Positions 33,194 through 40,334 of a stretch of DNA of 40,334 nucleotides are shown here, in pieces; positions within the stretch are counted from its first letter, which is position 1; each line of letters starts with the position of its first letter. The notes beneath the pieces were generated by a model. It made no database searches. It had not been told where the DNA came from and saw only the letters and a list, made by a program, of their open reading frames with translations. A program made the position numbers and the translations under genes. The stretch spans positions 1-40,334 of the forward strand of contig NZ_RAWM01000080.1 in the NCBI RefSeq assembly GCF_003668875.1, given 5' to 3'. Origin of the DNA: Corallococcus interemptor (GTDB lineage Bacteria; Myxococcota; Myxococcia; Myxococcales; Myxococcaceae).

Positions 33194-34459
33194 CTATGAC
33201 TTCGTGACCCACTTATTGAGCGTCGTGCTCGTGTTCAAGATGTCGCTGGCGAGCCGACGAAGCTCGTTGGTGAGCGCTTCGCGGCACTGATGGATGCTGC
33301 CACAATCTTCCATTGCTTCGTTCAGTCGGGAGAGCACTCTTTGATGGTACGCCTCGGGATGAGGTCCCTTGTGGCCTGGGACACGGACTTTGTTCGCGGG
33401 ATCATCCAGGGACATCCCTGCTCGATCGAAGAGCCTCTGGAACTGGGGCGACCACGGCCCACCGTTGTGCGTTGCCTCCCACCACTTGTTCGTGGCGATG
33501 TGGTGCTCGTGGACGTCGACCGGTGCCGGGACGTTCGGTCCCTTCGTGCCCATCGCCACTGCGTTGGGCGCCAGCGCGATGGTCACCTCTCCGCTCGCGG
33601 ACACCGCGACCGCTGAGACTTCCGCCGCGGCCACCAGCCGGAAGCCTCCCTGCTCCGCTCCCACCAGCGCGGCCTGTGCTGAACCGGGCAGTGTCGCGAC
33701 CCTCGACGCCAGCGTCTGCGCCGTGCTTCCCAGCGCGGCCATCGCCAGCATCACGAAGGCCCTTGCCGCCTGCTTCCCCATCACCTCGCCGTACTTCTCT
33801 CCCGCGCTCCGGATGCCGTCGAACGTGTCCGCGTCCCTCACCTCCGCCGCCAGCACCCTCCAGCCCTGGATGAGACTCCACACCGTGTCCCAGCCCAGGT
33901 ATGCAATCAGCGCCACCGTGAGCGTCGCCGCCACTCCCTTCGACAACAGCGGCTCCGGCACCAGCCACAGGCTGAAGTACACCGCCCCTGTCATCACCAG
34001 CAGCGACACCGTCGCCTCGGGGTCCACCATCCCCTCCAGGGCTTCGGCCGTCTCCTCCCATACCGAGTCCAGCGCGATGCGGAAGGCCAGCGCCCGCTTG
34101 CCCTCCTCATCCAGCGTCAGCCCCCGCTCCAACAGGTGCAGGCAGTCTCCGGACAGCCGCTTGCGCACGCACCAGCGTCCATAGGCGGCCTCCAGCTCCG
34201 AGCCACCTTGCGACACGCGAACGCTGTTCACGGACACGACTCCCAACGAGGCTCGTGGACGCTTCGGCACCGGCGCACCGCGCGCCAGGGTCCGCACCGT
34301 CTCCTCGAAGGTGTCGCCGTCCAGTGACACGGGCCGTGTCTCCGTGCGCGGTGTGTACTCACGCGCCGGGCCTTCTCCCGTGTCCAACCGCCACGTCCGT
34401 GACGTCGCGCAACCTGTCACGAACAGCAGCCACATCACGCACAGCCAGCGCAGCGACAT
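33194..34459 (-). CDS. Toxin lipoprotein 1 with AHH-type nuclease C-terminus (TIGR02269/SitA-like)
   Basis: 421 residues. Lipobox VTGC with Cys17; Ala at +2 fits outer-membrane sorting. The region 150-200 has hydrophobic helices (VSLLVMTGAVYFSLWLVPEP, VAATLTVALIAYLGW) and 232-252 another, possibly for crossing a target membrane. The C-terminal domain (about 310-375) has EHHIATNKWWEATHNGG (His319, His320), WSPQFQRLFDRAGMSLDD and VPGHKGPHPEAYH, the AHH arrangement of the HNH/EndoVII-like nucleases used as toxins. The last 48 residues are unlike copies 2 and 3. I believe this is the myxobacterial TIGR02269 lipoprotein family, in which SitA swarm-inhibition toxins fall. CGGAGG lies 6 bases before ATG. 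Confidence 0.82.
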   Translation of the reverse strand: MSLRWLCVMWLLFVTGCATSRTWRLDTGEGPAREYTPRTETRPVSLDGDTFEETVRTLARGAPVPKRPRASLGVVSVNSVRVSQGGSELEAAYGRWCVRKRLSGDCLHLLERGLTLDEEGKRALAFRIALDSVWEETAEALEGMVDPEATVSLLVMTGAVYFSLWLVPEPLLSKGVAATLTVALIAYLGWDTVWSLIQGWRVLAAEVRDADTFDGIRSAGEKYGEVMGKQAARAFVMLAMAALGSTAQTLASRVATLPGSAQAALVGAEQGGFRLVAAAEVSAVAVSASGEVTIALAPNAVAMGTKGPNVPAPVDVHEHHIATNKWWEATHNGGPWSPQFQRLFDRAGMSLDDPANKVRVPGHKGPHPEAYHQRVLSRLNEAMEDCGSIHQCREALTNELRRLASDILNTSTTLNKWVTKS

Positions 34460-34482
34460 GGACTGCCTCCGGGTCTGGGCTA

Positions 34483-35718
34483 CTACACCACGGGCTGGCG
34501 CCAGGCCTTGGACAGGTGGCCGGGGTGGGACTGGTTGAAGCGGTGGATCAACTCCTCCCGGCCGTGCTCCAGCAGGTACGTGAGCTCCCGGGGCATGAGG
34601 GTCTTCACCGTGACGAGCCGGACCTGTCCGTCTGGCATGGTGAAGTGGCCTGGGAGGGTGGGGGTGTCCATGCCCAGGAGCACGGCGACCCGGCCCTCTT
34701 TCGTCAGGAGGGGTTCGGGCAGGTGCGCGCCGTCCACTTCCATGGTGAGGATGCCGGTCCTCGCGGGCTCACGCAGGTGTTCGTGGCCCACGAGCTCGTT
34801 GGCGATGCGCTCCAAGAGAAGTTGCTGCCAGCTCTTCGCCACGTTCTCCACGGGCTCATCCGTCTCGAGCGCGAGCTCCAGGCCGAAGCCTATCGATGGC
34901 TCGGCCTTGTCAGAAAAGTAGTTGGAGAGGCCATCCGTCACGAAGAGCATTCGGCCTTCGGGGCGGTGGATGACGCGCCAGACTTCACTTCTCGCCGGCC
35001 AACCGCCTCCGACGACGATGGGGATGACGAAGTTGTCGTCCATGGCGCCCAGCGTGCGCCAGAAGGCTTCACGGGGTTTCGTGGCTCGCTCGTAGAGGGC
35101 CTGGAGCTTGCGGTTGTGTTCCCGCTCCTCTGGGCTGACTTCGCTGGGACCGGTGACCTCCCGGAATGCCATCCCCGTGGCACCCGAGCGCTCCAGAGCA
35201 TCCTTGATGTCCTCGGAGACAACGAGCACGACAGTCCAGCCCCAGGGCCGGAAGACCTTGGCATCTCCCACTTTCGTCGTGTCGATGCGCATGCCGTAGA
35301 CGGCTCGATATGTCCCAGTGAGTTCTGGTCGCTCATCCTCTGGCAACCAGTACTTCACCTCGGCGGATTGCTGATCATCAATGCATCGAATGGTCCGTGT
35401 CGCGACGAGGATGAAGTAAGGGTCGGACTGTCCTTCGACTTCGACGGGGATGAGCTGCACGTCGTCCGGCGCCAGTTCCAGGAAGACACTCGCGACGCGT
35501 TTGTGGACGACAGGTGTCCCGCCCACACTCGACGTCGAGAAGTCTTGAACCACGCCCGGATGGCTAACGGGAATCGTCAGGCGCTCATGGACCTGGACCG
35601 CGCAGCCATCCGCGAACTGCCAGATGTCATCGATCTCTTGCCCCTGGGCGTTCGTTGCCTCGCCTGGAAGCCAGCGGTCATGAATCTCCATGTCGTCGAG
35701 AAGTTTGAAGTACCTCAT
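34483..35718 (-). CDS. Immunity protein 2: Imm11-like plus SUFU-like domains
   Basis: 411 residues, cytoplasmic. Same two-part layout as copy 1. Its N-half is close to copy 3 (LPGEATN-x-QGQEIDDIWQFADGC shared; FILVATRTIRCIDD) and unlike copy 1. Its SUFU half has its own version of one segment (FSDKAEPSIGFGL and ETDEPVENVAKSWQQL, where copies 1 and 3 have FVDTVEPSVGFGL and ETDEPQAKWPVTL), four residues longer. From there to the C-terminus the three copies are nearly identical. GGAAGG lies 9 bases before ATG. It is 21 bases after toxin 2 and 23 bases before toxin 1. Confidence 0.82.
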   Translation of the reverse strand: MRYFKLLDDMEIHDRWLPGEATNAQGQEIDDIWQFADGCAVQVHERLTIPVSHPGVVQDFSTSSVGGTPVVHKRVASVFLELAPDDVQLIPVEVEGQSDPYFILVATRTIRCIDDQQSAEVKYWLPEDERPELTGTYRAVYGMRIDTTKVGDAKVFRPWGWTVVLVVSEDIKDALERSGATGMAFREVTGPSEVSPEEREHNRKLQALYERATKPREAFWRTLGAMDDNFVIPIVVGGGWPARSEVWRVIHRPEGRMLFVTDGLSNYFSDKAEPSIGFGLELALETDEPVENVAKSWQQLLLERIANELVGHEHLREPARTGILTMEVDGAHLPEPLLTKEGRVAVLLGMDTPTLPGHFTMPDGQVRLVTVKTLMPRELTYLLEHGREELIHRFNQSHPGHLSKAWRQPVV

Positions 35719-35739
35719 TGGGGTTCACCTTCCCGGGCG

Positions 35740-37017
35740 TCAGGGCTGTGTGACGAGCAAGTTGAGCCGACTGTTCTGTGTAGAGATCTCCGAGCCCAGC
35801 GACTCGAGTTCCTTCACAAGCGCCTTACTGCACGACTGAATGCTCCTGCATCTTCCCAGTGCCCTGCGCAAGCGTTCGTAGACTTCTTCATGGTACGCCT
35901 GAGGATGCGGACCTCTATGTCCAGGGACGCGGACTTTGTTCGCGGGATCATCCAGGGACATGCCCGCACGGTCGAAGAGTTCCTGGAACTTGGGTGACCA
36001 AGGTCCTCCATGATGCGTTGCCTCCCACCACTTGTTCGTGGCGATGTGGTGCTCGTGGACGTCGACCGGTGCCGGGACGTTCGGTCCCTTCGTGCCCATC
36101 GCCACTGCGTTGGGCGCCAGGGCAATGGTCACCTCTCCGCTCGCGGACACCGCGACTGCTGAGACTTCCGCCGCGGCCACCAGCCGGAAGCCTCCCTGCT
36201 CCGCTCCCACCAGCGCGGCCTGTGCTGAACCGGGCAGTGTCGCGACCCTCGACGCCAGCGTCTGCGCCGTGCTTCCCAGCGCCGCCATCGCCAGCATCAC
36301 GAAGGCCCTTGCCGCCTGCTTGCCCATCACCTCGCCGTACTTCTCTCCCGCGCTCCGGATGCCGTCGAACGTGTCCGCGTCCCTCACCTCCGCCGCCAGC
36401 ACCCTCCAGCCCTGGATGAGACTCCACACCGTGTCCCAGCCCAGGTACGCAATCAGCGCCACCGTCAGCGTCGCCGCCACTCCCTTCGACAACAGCGGCT
36501 CCGGCACCAGCCACAGGCTGAAGTACACCGCTCCTGTCATCACCAGCAGCGACACCGTCGCCTCGGGGTCCACCATCCCCTCCAGCGCTTCGGCCGTCTC
36601 CTCCCATACCGAGTCCAGCGCGATGCGGAAGGCCAGCGCCCGCTTGCCCTCCTCATCCAGCGTCAGCCCCCGCTCCAACAGGTGCAGGCAGTCTCCGGAC
36701 AGCCGCTTGCGCACGCACCAGCGCCCGTAAGCGGCCTCCAGCTCCGTGCGCCCTTGCGACACACGAACGCCCTGCACGGACACGATGCGCGGACGTTGTG
36801 CCCTGGGATTCAACAGCCGGAGCGAGGCCGGCGCACTTCGCGCCAGCGTTCGCACCGTCTCCTCGAAGGTGTCGCCGTCCAGTGACACGGGCCGTGTCTC
36901 CGTGCGCGGTGTGTACTCACGCGCCGGGCCTTCTCCCGTGTCCAACCGCCACGTCCGTGACGTCGCGCAACCTGTCACGAACAGCAGCCACATCACGCAC
37001 AGCCAGCGCAGCGACAT
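35740..37017 (-). CDS. Toxin lipoprotein 2 with AHH-type nuclease C-terminus (TIGR02269/SitA-like)
   Basis: 425 residues. Signal and first 57 residues match copy 1. Residues about 62-77 differ (ASLRLLNPRAQRPRIVSVQG instead of VPKRPRASLGVVSVNS), giving four extra residues. From LEAAYGRW on, the middle is almost identical to copies 1 and 3 in protein and DNA. The AHH-like domain is kept (HHIATNKWWEATHHGG, VPGHRGPHPQAYH). The last 50 residues resemble copy 3 (SEISTQN, LNLLVTQP) and not copy 1. The start is the MSLRW ATG at 37017, as in copy 1; the frame continues upstream only as a shadow of the previous immunity gene. Confidence 0.82.
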   Translation of the reverse strand: MSLRWLCVMWLLFVTGCATSRTWRLDTGEGPAREYTPRTETRPVSLDGDTFEETVRTLARSAPASLRLLNPRAQRPRIVSVQGVRVSQGRTELEAAYGRWCVRKRLSGDCLHLLERGLTLDEEGKRALAFRIALDSVWEETAEALEGMVDPEATVSLLVMTGAVYFSLWLVPEPLLSKGVAATLTVALIAYLGWDTVWSLIQGWRVLAAEVRDADTFDGIRSAGEKYGEVMGKQAARAFVMLAMAALGSTAQTLASRVATLPGSAQAALVGAEQGGFRLVAAAEVSAVAVSASGEVTIALAPNAVAMGTKGPNVPAPVDVHEHHIATNKWWEATHHGGPWSPKFQELFDRAGMSLDDPANKVRVPGHRGPHPQAYHEEVYERLRRALGRCRSIQSCSKALVKELESLGSEISTQNSRLNLLVTQP

Positions 37018-37040
37018 GGACTGCCTCCGGGTCTGGGCTA

Positions 37041-38264
37041 CTACACCACGGGCTGACGCCAGGCCTTGGACAGGTGGCCGGGGGGGGACTGGTTGAAGCG
37101 GTGAAGCAGCTCCTCCCGGCCGTGCTCCAGCAGGTACGTGAGTTCCCGGGGCATGAGGGTCTTCACCGTGACGAGCCGGACCTGTCCGTCTGGCATCGTG
37201 AAGTGGCCTGGGAGGGTGGGGGTGTCCATGCCCAGGAGCACGCCCACGCGGCCCTCTTTCGTCAGGAGGGGTTCGGGCAGGTGCGCGCCGTCCACTTCCA
37301 TGGAGAGGAGGCCGGTCCTCGCGGGTTCGCGCAGGTGTTCGTGGCCCACGAGCTCGTTGGCGATGCGCTCCAGCAGCGTCACGGGCCATTTGGCCTGCGG
37401 CTCATCGGTTTCGAGTGCGAGTTCCAGGCCGAAGCCCACGGAGGGCTCCACGGTGTCCACGAAGAAGTCGGAGAGGCCGTCCGTCACGAAGAGGGCGCGG
37501 CCTTCAGGGCGGTGGATGACGCGCCAGACCTGGCGCCTCGCGGGCCAGCCGCCCCCGACGACGATGGGGAGGATGGCGTTTTCATCCAGTGTGCCCAGCG
37601 TGCGCCAGAAGGCTTCACGGGCCGTTTCGGTCCGTTCGTAGAGCGCTTGGAGTTTGCGGCGGTGCTCGCGCTGTTCCGGGCTGACTTCGCTGGGGCCCGT
37701 TACTTCCGTGAACACCATCCCCGTGGCACCAGAGCGCTCCAGAGCATCCTTGATGTCCTCGGAGACAATGAGCACCCCCGTCCAGCCCCAGGGGCGGAAG
37801 ACCTTGGCATCGCCCACTTTCGTCGTGTCGATGCGCATACCCATGACGGACCTGTATCGCCCGGTCTTCTCCGGCCGCCCGTCTTCAGGCTTCCAATACA
37901 GCACCTCCGCTGACTCCTGATCATCGATACATCGAATGGTCCGCGTCGCGACGAGAATGAAGTAAGGCTCGGACTGTCCTTCGACCTCGACCGGAATGAC
38001 CTGCACCTCGCCGGGCGCCAGCTCGCTGAACACGCTGGCGACCCTCCGATGAACAACCGGCGCGGCACCCACGCTCGTCGTGGAGAAGTCGACGACCCTT
38101 CCTGGATGACCGATGGGGATCCGTAGAGGCTCATTGACCTGGACAGGGCATCCATCCGCGAACTGCCAGATGTCATCGATCTCCTGGCCCTGACCATTCG
38201 TGGCTTCACCTGGCAGCCAGCGGTCCATCAATTCCATGTCGTCAAAGAGCTCGAAGTACCGCAT
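37041..38264 (-). CDS. Immunity protein 3: Imm11-like plus SUFU-like domains
   Basis: 407 residues, cytoplasmic. The N-half is of the copy 2 type (WLPGEATNGQGQEIDDIWQF, FILVATRTIRCIDDQ), the middle (VLYWKPEDGRPEK) and SUFU half of the copy 1 type. So it reads like a hybrid of the two neighbours. ATG 38264 (MRYFELFDDME) is taken from the alignment of the three copies; the frame reaches 38396 but overlaps toxin 3, with no support. The preceding AAGAG is a weak ribosome binding site. It is 20 bases after toxin 3. Confidence 0.82.
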   Translation of the reverse strand: MRYFELFDDMELMDRWLPGEATNGQGQEIDDIWQFADGCPVQVNEPLRIPIGHPGRVVDFSTTSVGAAPVVHRRVASVFSELAPGEVQVIPVEVEGQSEPYFILVATRTIRCIDDQESAEVLYWKPEDGRPEKTGRYRSVMGMRIDTTKVGDAKVFRPWGWTGVLIVSEDIKDALERSGATGMVFTEVTGPSEVSPEQREHRRKLQALYERTETAREAFWRTLGTLDENAILPIVVGGGWPARRQVWRVIHRPEGRALFVTDGLSDFFVDTVEPSVGFGLELALETDEPQAKWPVTLLERIANELVGHEHLREPARTGLLSMEVDGAHLPEPLLTKEGRVGVLLGMDTPTLPGHFTMPDGQVRLVTVKTLMPRELTYLLEHGREELLHRFNQSPPGHLSKAWRQPVV

Positions 38265-38284
38265 CGGGATCACTCTTTTTTGCG

Positions 38285-39550
38285 TCAGGGTTGGGTAACA
38301 AGCAGGTTGAGCGGGGTGTTCTGCGTGGAGATCTCCTGCCCCAGGGATTGAAGCTCCTCTACCAGTGACTCCCTGCAGGTCAGGATGGTTCTGCACCGCC
38401 CCAAGGCGTCACGCAGTCTCTTGTAGACTGCCTTATGGTACGCCTCCGGATGAGGCCCTTTATGTCCGGGAACGCGGACGGTGTTCACCTCGTCATCCAG
38501 GGACATCCCCGCGCGGTCGAAGAGCTTCTGGAACCTGGGGGACCATGGGCCACCGTTGTGCGTCGCCTCCCACCACTTGTTCGTGGCGATGTGATGCACC
38601 CGGACTTCGACAGGCGCGGGGACGTTCGATCCCTTCGCGCCCATCGCCACGGCGTTGGGTGCCAGGGCAATGGTCACCTCTCCGCTCGCGGACACCGCGA
38701 CCGCGGAGACCTCCGCCGCGGCCACCAGCCGGAAGCCTCCCTGCTCCGCTCCCACCAGCGCGGCCTGTGCTGAACCGGGCAGTGTCGCGACCCTCGACGC
38801 CAGCGTCTGCGCCGTGCTCCCCAGCGCCGCCATCGCCAGCATCACGAAGGCCCTTGCCGCCTGCTTCCCCATCACCTCGCCGTACTTCTCTCCCGCGCTC
38901 CGGATGCCGTCGAACGTGTCCGCGTCCCTCACCTCCGCCGCCAGCACCCTCCAGCCCTGGATGAGACTCCACACCGTGTCCCAGCCCAGGTACGCAATCA
39001 GCGCCACCGTCAGCGTCGCCGCTACTCCCTTCGACAGCAGCGGCTCCGGCACCAGCCACAGGCTGAAGTACACCGCCCCTGTCATCACCAGCAGCGACAC
39101 CGTCGCCTCGGGGTCCACCATCCCCTCCAGCGCTTCGGCCGTCTCCTCCCATACCGAGTCCAGCGCGATGCGGAAGGCCAGCGCCCGCTTGCCCTCCTCA
39201 TCCAGCGTCAGTCCCCGGTCCAACAGGTGCAGACAGTCTCCGGACAGCCGCTTGCGCACGCACCAGCGTCCATAGGCGGCCTCCAGCTCCGAGCCACCTT
39301 GCGACACGCGAACGCTGTTCACGGACACGACGCCCAACGAGGCTCGTGGACGCTTCGGCACCGGCGCACTTCGCGCCAGCGTTCGCACCGTCTCCTCGAA
39401 GGTGTCGCCGTCCAGTGACACGGGCCGTGTCTCCGTGCGCGGTGTGTACTCACGCGCCGGGCCTTCTCCCGTGTCCAACCGCCACGTCCGTGACGTCGCG
39501 CAACCTGTCACGAACAACATCCACAGCACGCACCACCCGCGCGCTGGCAT
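38285..39550 (-). CDS. Toxin lipoprotein 3 with AHH-type nuclease C-terminus (TIGR02269/SitA-like)
   Basis: 421 residues. The first ten differ from the other copies (MPARGWCVLWM), then LFVTGCATSRTWRLDTGEG is shared. The segment around 62-80 is of copy 1 type (VPKRPRASLGVVSVNS). The hydrophobic middle is shared by all. The nuclease domain is VRVHHIATNKWWEATH, with WSPRFQKLFDRAGMSLDDEVN and VPGHKGPHPEAYH. It has slightly more substitutions around the first His pair than copies 1 and 2. The tail is of copy 2 type (QEISTQN, LNLLVTQP). As first toxin of the array it follows the STAS-like gene by 12 bases. Confidence 0.82.
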   Translation of the reverse strand: MPARGWCVLWMLFVTGCATSRTWRLDTGEGPAREYTPRTETRPVSLDGDTFEETVRTLARSAPVPKRPRASLGVVSVNSVRVSQGGSELEAAYGRWCVRKRLSGDCLHLLDRGLTLDEEGKRALAFRIALDSVWEETAEALEGMVDPEATVSLLVMTGAVYFSLWLVPEPLLSKGVAATLTVALIAYLGWDTVWSLIQGWRVLAAEVRDADTFDGIRSAGEKYGEVMGKQAARAFVMLAMAALGSTAQTLASRVATLPGSAQAALVGAEQGGFRLVAAAEVSAVAVSASGEVTIALAPNAVAMGAKGSNVPAPVEVRVHHIATNKWWEATHNGGPWSPRFQKLFDRAGMSLDDEVNTVRVPGHKGPHPEAYHKAVYKRLRDALGRCRTILTCRESLVEELQSLGQEISTQNTPLNLLVTQP

Positions 39551-39562
39551 GTTCGTTTCCGC

Positions 39563-39961
39563 TCAGCTGCGCAGCGCCACTCCCAGCTCCGCGTCTCCGT
39601 GCAACAGCCAGGTCCTGGCCGCGGACTCCTGCCAGAAACGGCGGAGGATCTTGTCCGTCCCGCTCCCGGAGGCCACCCGGTTCAACTGCAACGCGACGAT
39701 CTGGTTCTGCACCAGCTCCGCCACCCGCGTCACCCCCGAGCGCAGCCCGTACTCCTGCACACGCTTGATGAGATCCGCCGCCTCCGGCGACGCCGGCCGG
39801 AACGTGCGCAGGTCCGCTTCAATCTTGATGGGCTGCCCCGCCACTTCATCCGTCGCCGCTCGCAGGTCCTGCACGAAGCGCTGCATCTCCTCCAGCCGGA
39901 TGTAGCCCTCCAGCGCGAAGCTCACGATGGATTCCGCTCGGTCCACGTCGATTCGGTACAT
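39563..39961 (-). CDS. STAS/SpoIIAA-like small protein upstream of the toxin array
   Basis: 132 residues, no signal peptide. Opening strand-loop MYRIDVDRAESIVSFALEGYIRLEEMQRFVQDLRAATDEV and then PIKIEADLRTFRPASPEAADLIKRVQEYGLRSGVTRVAELVQ read like the alternating strands and helices of STAS/SpoIIAA-like domains (PIKIEADLRTFRP aligns with the strand before the phospho-Ser loop). Then AARTWLLHGDAELG. It begins the seven-gene leftward run, 12 bases before toxin 3. It may regulate, or be an accessory to, the toxin array, or be an unrelated native gene. AGGGGG lies 5 bases before ATG. Confidence 0.6.
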   Translation of the reverse strand: MYRIDVDRAESIVSFALEGYIRLEEMQRFVQDLRAATDEVAGQPIKIEADLRTFRPASPEAADLIKRVQEYGLRSGVTRVAELVQNQIVALQLNRVASGSGTDKILRRFWQESAARTWLLHGDAELGVALRS

Positions 39962-40042
39962 CGAGGCCCCCTGCGTGAGATTGCGTCAAACCCTTCTCTC
40001 GCATCAGACGTCCACGTGCCAACGTCCGGAGGGATGAGGCCC
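39962..40042 (-). promoter_or_regulatory. Probable promoter region of the toxin-array operon
   Basis: 81 bases upstream of the first gene. TTTGACG on the minus strand (about 39985-39991) resembles a -35 box but has no good -10 partner at 17 bases. CACGTG (40013-40018) is a small palindrome. Nothing firm can be assigned. Confidence 0.25.
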
Positions 40043-40285
40043 CTATTCAAGACTCCACGCCCACCTGCTCCAGAAGGAGGGCCAGCCCTCGCGCCGCCGC
40101 GGCCTGCCGCACCTGGCGCCGGTCCCCTTCGAACCGGTGACGCTCCACCACCGCCGGCCTCCCCCGCCGCTGCACCGCGATGAACACCAGCCCCACCGGC
40201 TTCGCCTCCGTCCCGCCTCCAGCGTTCGCGCGGACAGCGCATGATCCATCGCCCGGAGCAGCAGTTCGTCCTTCGGCGTGCGCAT
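40043..40285 (-). pseudogene. Frameshifted remnant carrying the end of a CinA C-terminal domain
   Basis: ATG 40285 has a fine ribosome binding site (GGGGAGG, 4 bases away) and opens a plausible protein (MRTPKDELLLRAMDHALSA). After about 25 residues, the neighbouring frame instead carries a clear CinA C-terminal stretch: GGGTEAKPVGLVFIAVQ, then RHRFEGDRRQVRQAAAARGLALLLE, ending at 40047. The catalytic part of CinA that should precede it (with the S-C-T-G motif) is absent. So two fragments in different frames sit side by side. A whole CinA cannot be here; a small unrelated gene remains possible. Confidence 0.5.
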
Positions 40286-40334
40286 GCGACCTCCCCGCGG
40301 AACCCTGGCCGTGGTGTCCGCTCGACATGAAAAA

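Larger units (their letters stand above)
31947..39550 (-). repeat. Three tandem toxin-immunity units, about 2.5 kb each
   Basis: Units: 37041-39550, 34483-37017 and 31947-34459. Between units the same 23-base spacer (34460-34482 and 37018-37040, beginning GACTGCCTCCGGGTC) is repeated with its flanks. The toxin middle (for example 33601-34120 with 36161-36680 and 38700-39220) differs only at scattered bases. The same is true of the immunity 3' parts. Divergence peaks on both sides of each toxin/immunity junction. Third unit's outer end (39551 on) lacks the repeated spacer. Confidence 0.9.

Noticed and set aside
31947-39550. Tandem repeats as a mobile element or integron
   Set aside because: No transposase, integrase, terminal inverted repeats or attC-like sites; the repeats are whole toxin/immunity genes.
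40000-40030. Sigma-54 promoter upstream of the STAS-like gene
   Set aside because: A GG is present on the minus strand near 40015 but no GC stands at the required distance of ten bases after it.

Overview
The window is high-GC (about 70%), densely coded myxobacterial chromosome, most likely Myxococcaceae (Corallococcus/Myxococcus type). Grounds: an infC gene with the long C-terminal tail of Myxococcus Dsg, a MYXO-CTERM-like anchor, very many lipoproteins, and tandem lipoprotein toxin/immunity genes of the kind known from Myxococcus. No rRNA, tRNA, CRISPR array or insertion sequence was seen.

Layout. 1-172: start of a secreted lipoprotein, possibly frameshifted. 428-1174: infC with a non-ATG start. 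1293-6245: leftward genes for a BNR-repeat surface protein, an MFS exporter and a three-gene lipoprotein/membrane operon. 6475-11817: rightward M3 metallopeptidase, then a coupled DUF1592/DUF1552 pair. 11892-15162: two paralogous CAP-domain lipoproteins flanking a leftward beta-propeller/TPR block. 15186-17461: leftward dienelactone hydrolase-like lipoprotein, FKBP isomerase and GlsB-like membrane protein. 17617-19629: a visibly AT-richer two-gene island, an SMC/ABC-like ATPase plus a TOPRIM-like protein, which looks like an acquired anti-phage module set flush against a GNAT gene (19626-20732). 20736-23898: MATE exporter, a double left-handed beta-helix protein and a small membrane protein.

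23895-31946 is a compact, probably metabolic cluster. Leftward and translationally coupled are an RnfD/FG-GAP/ASPIC fusion, a GNAT-like protein, a GH3-type adenylating enzyme and a Rieske oxygenase. Divergent from these are a three-His-box fatty acid desaturase and a membrane protein. An acyl or amide natural product or specialised lipid is a reasonable guess; the product is unknown.

31947-39961 is the most striking part: seven leftward genes, a STAS-like protein followed by three tandem toxin lipoprotein/immunity pairs of about 2.5 kb each. Toxins have a lipoprotein signal, hydrophobic segments and a C-terminal AHH-type nuclease domain. Immunity proteins fuse an Imm11(DUF1629)-like half to a SUFU-like half. 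The outer parts of the repeats are nearly identical. Variation is concentrated around each toxin/immunity junction, and toxin tail and immunity N-half co-vary. This fits a Sit-type (outer-membrane-exchange delivered) kin-discrimination locus growing by duplication and mosaic recombination. A broken CinA-like remnant lies just beyond it at the window edge.
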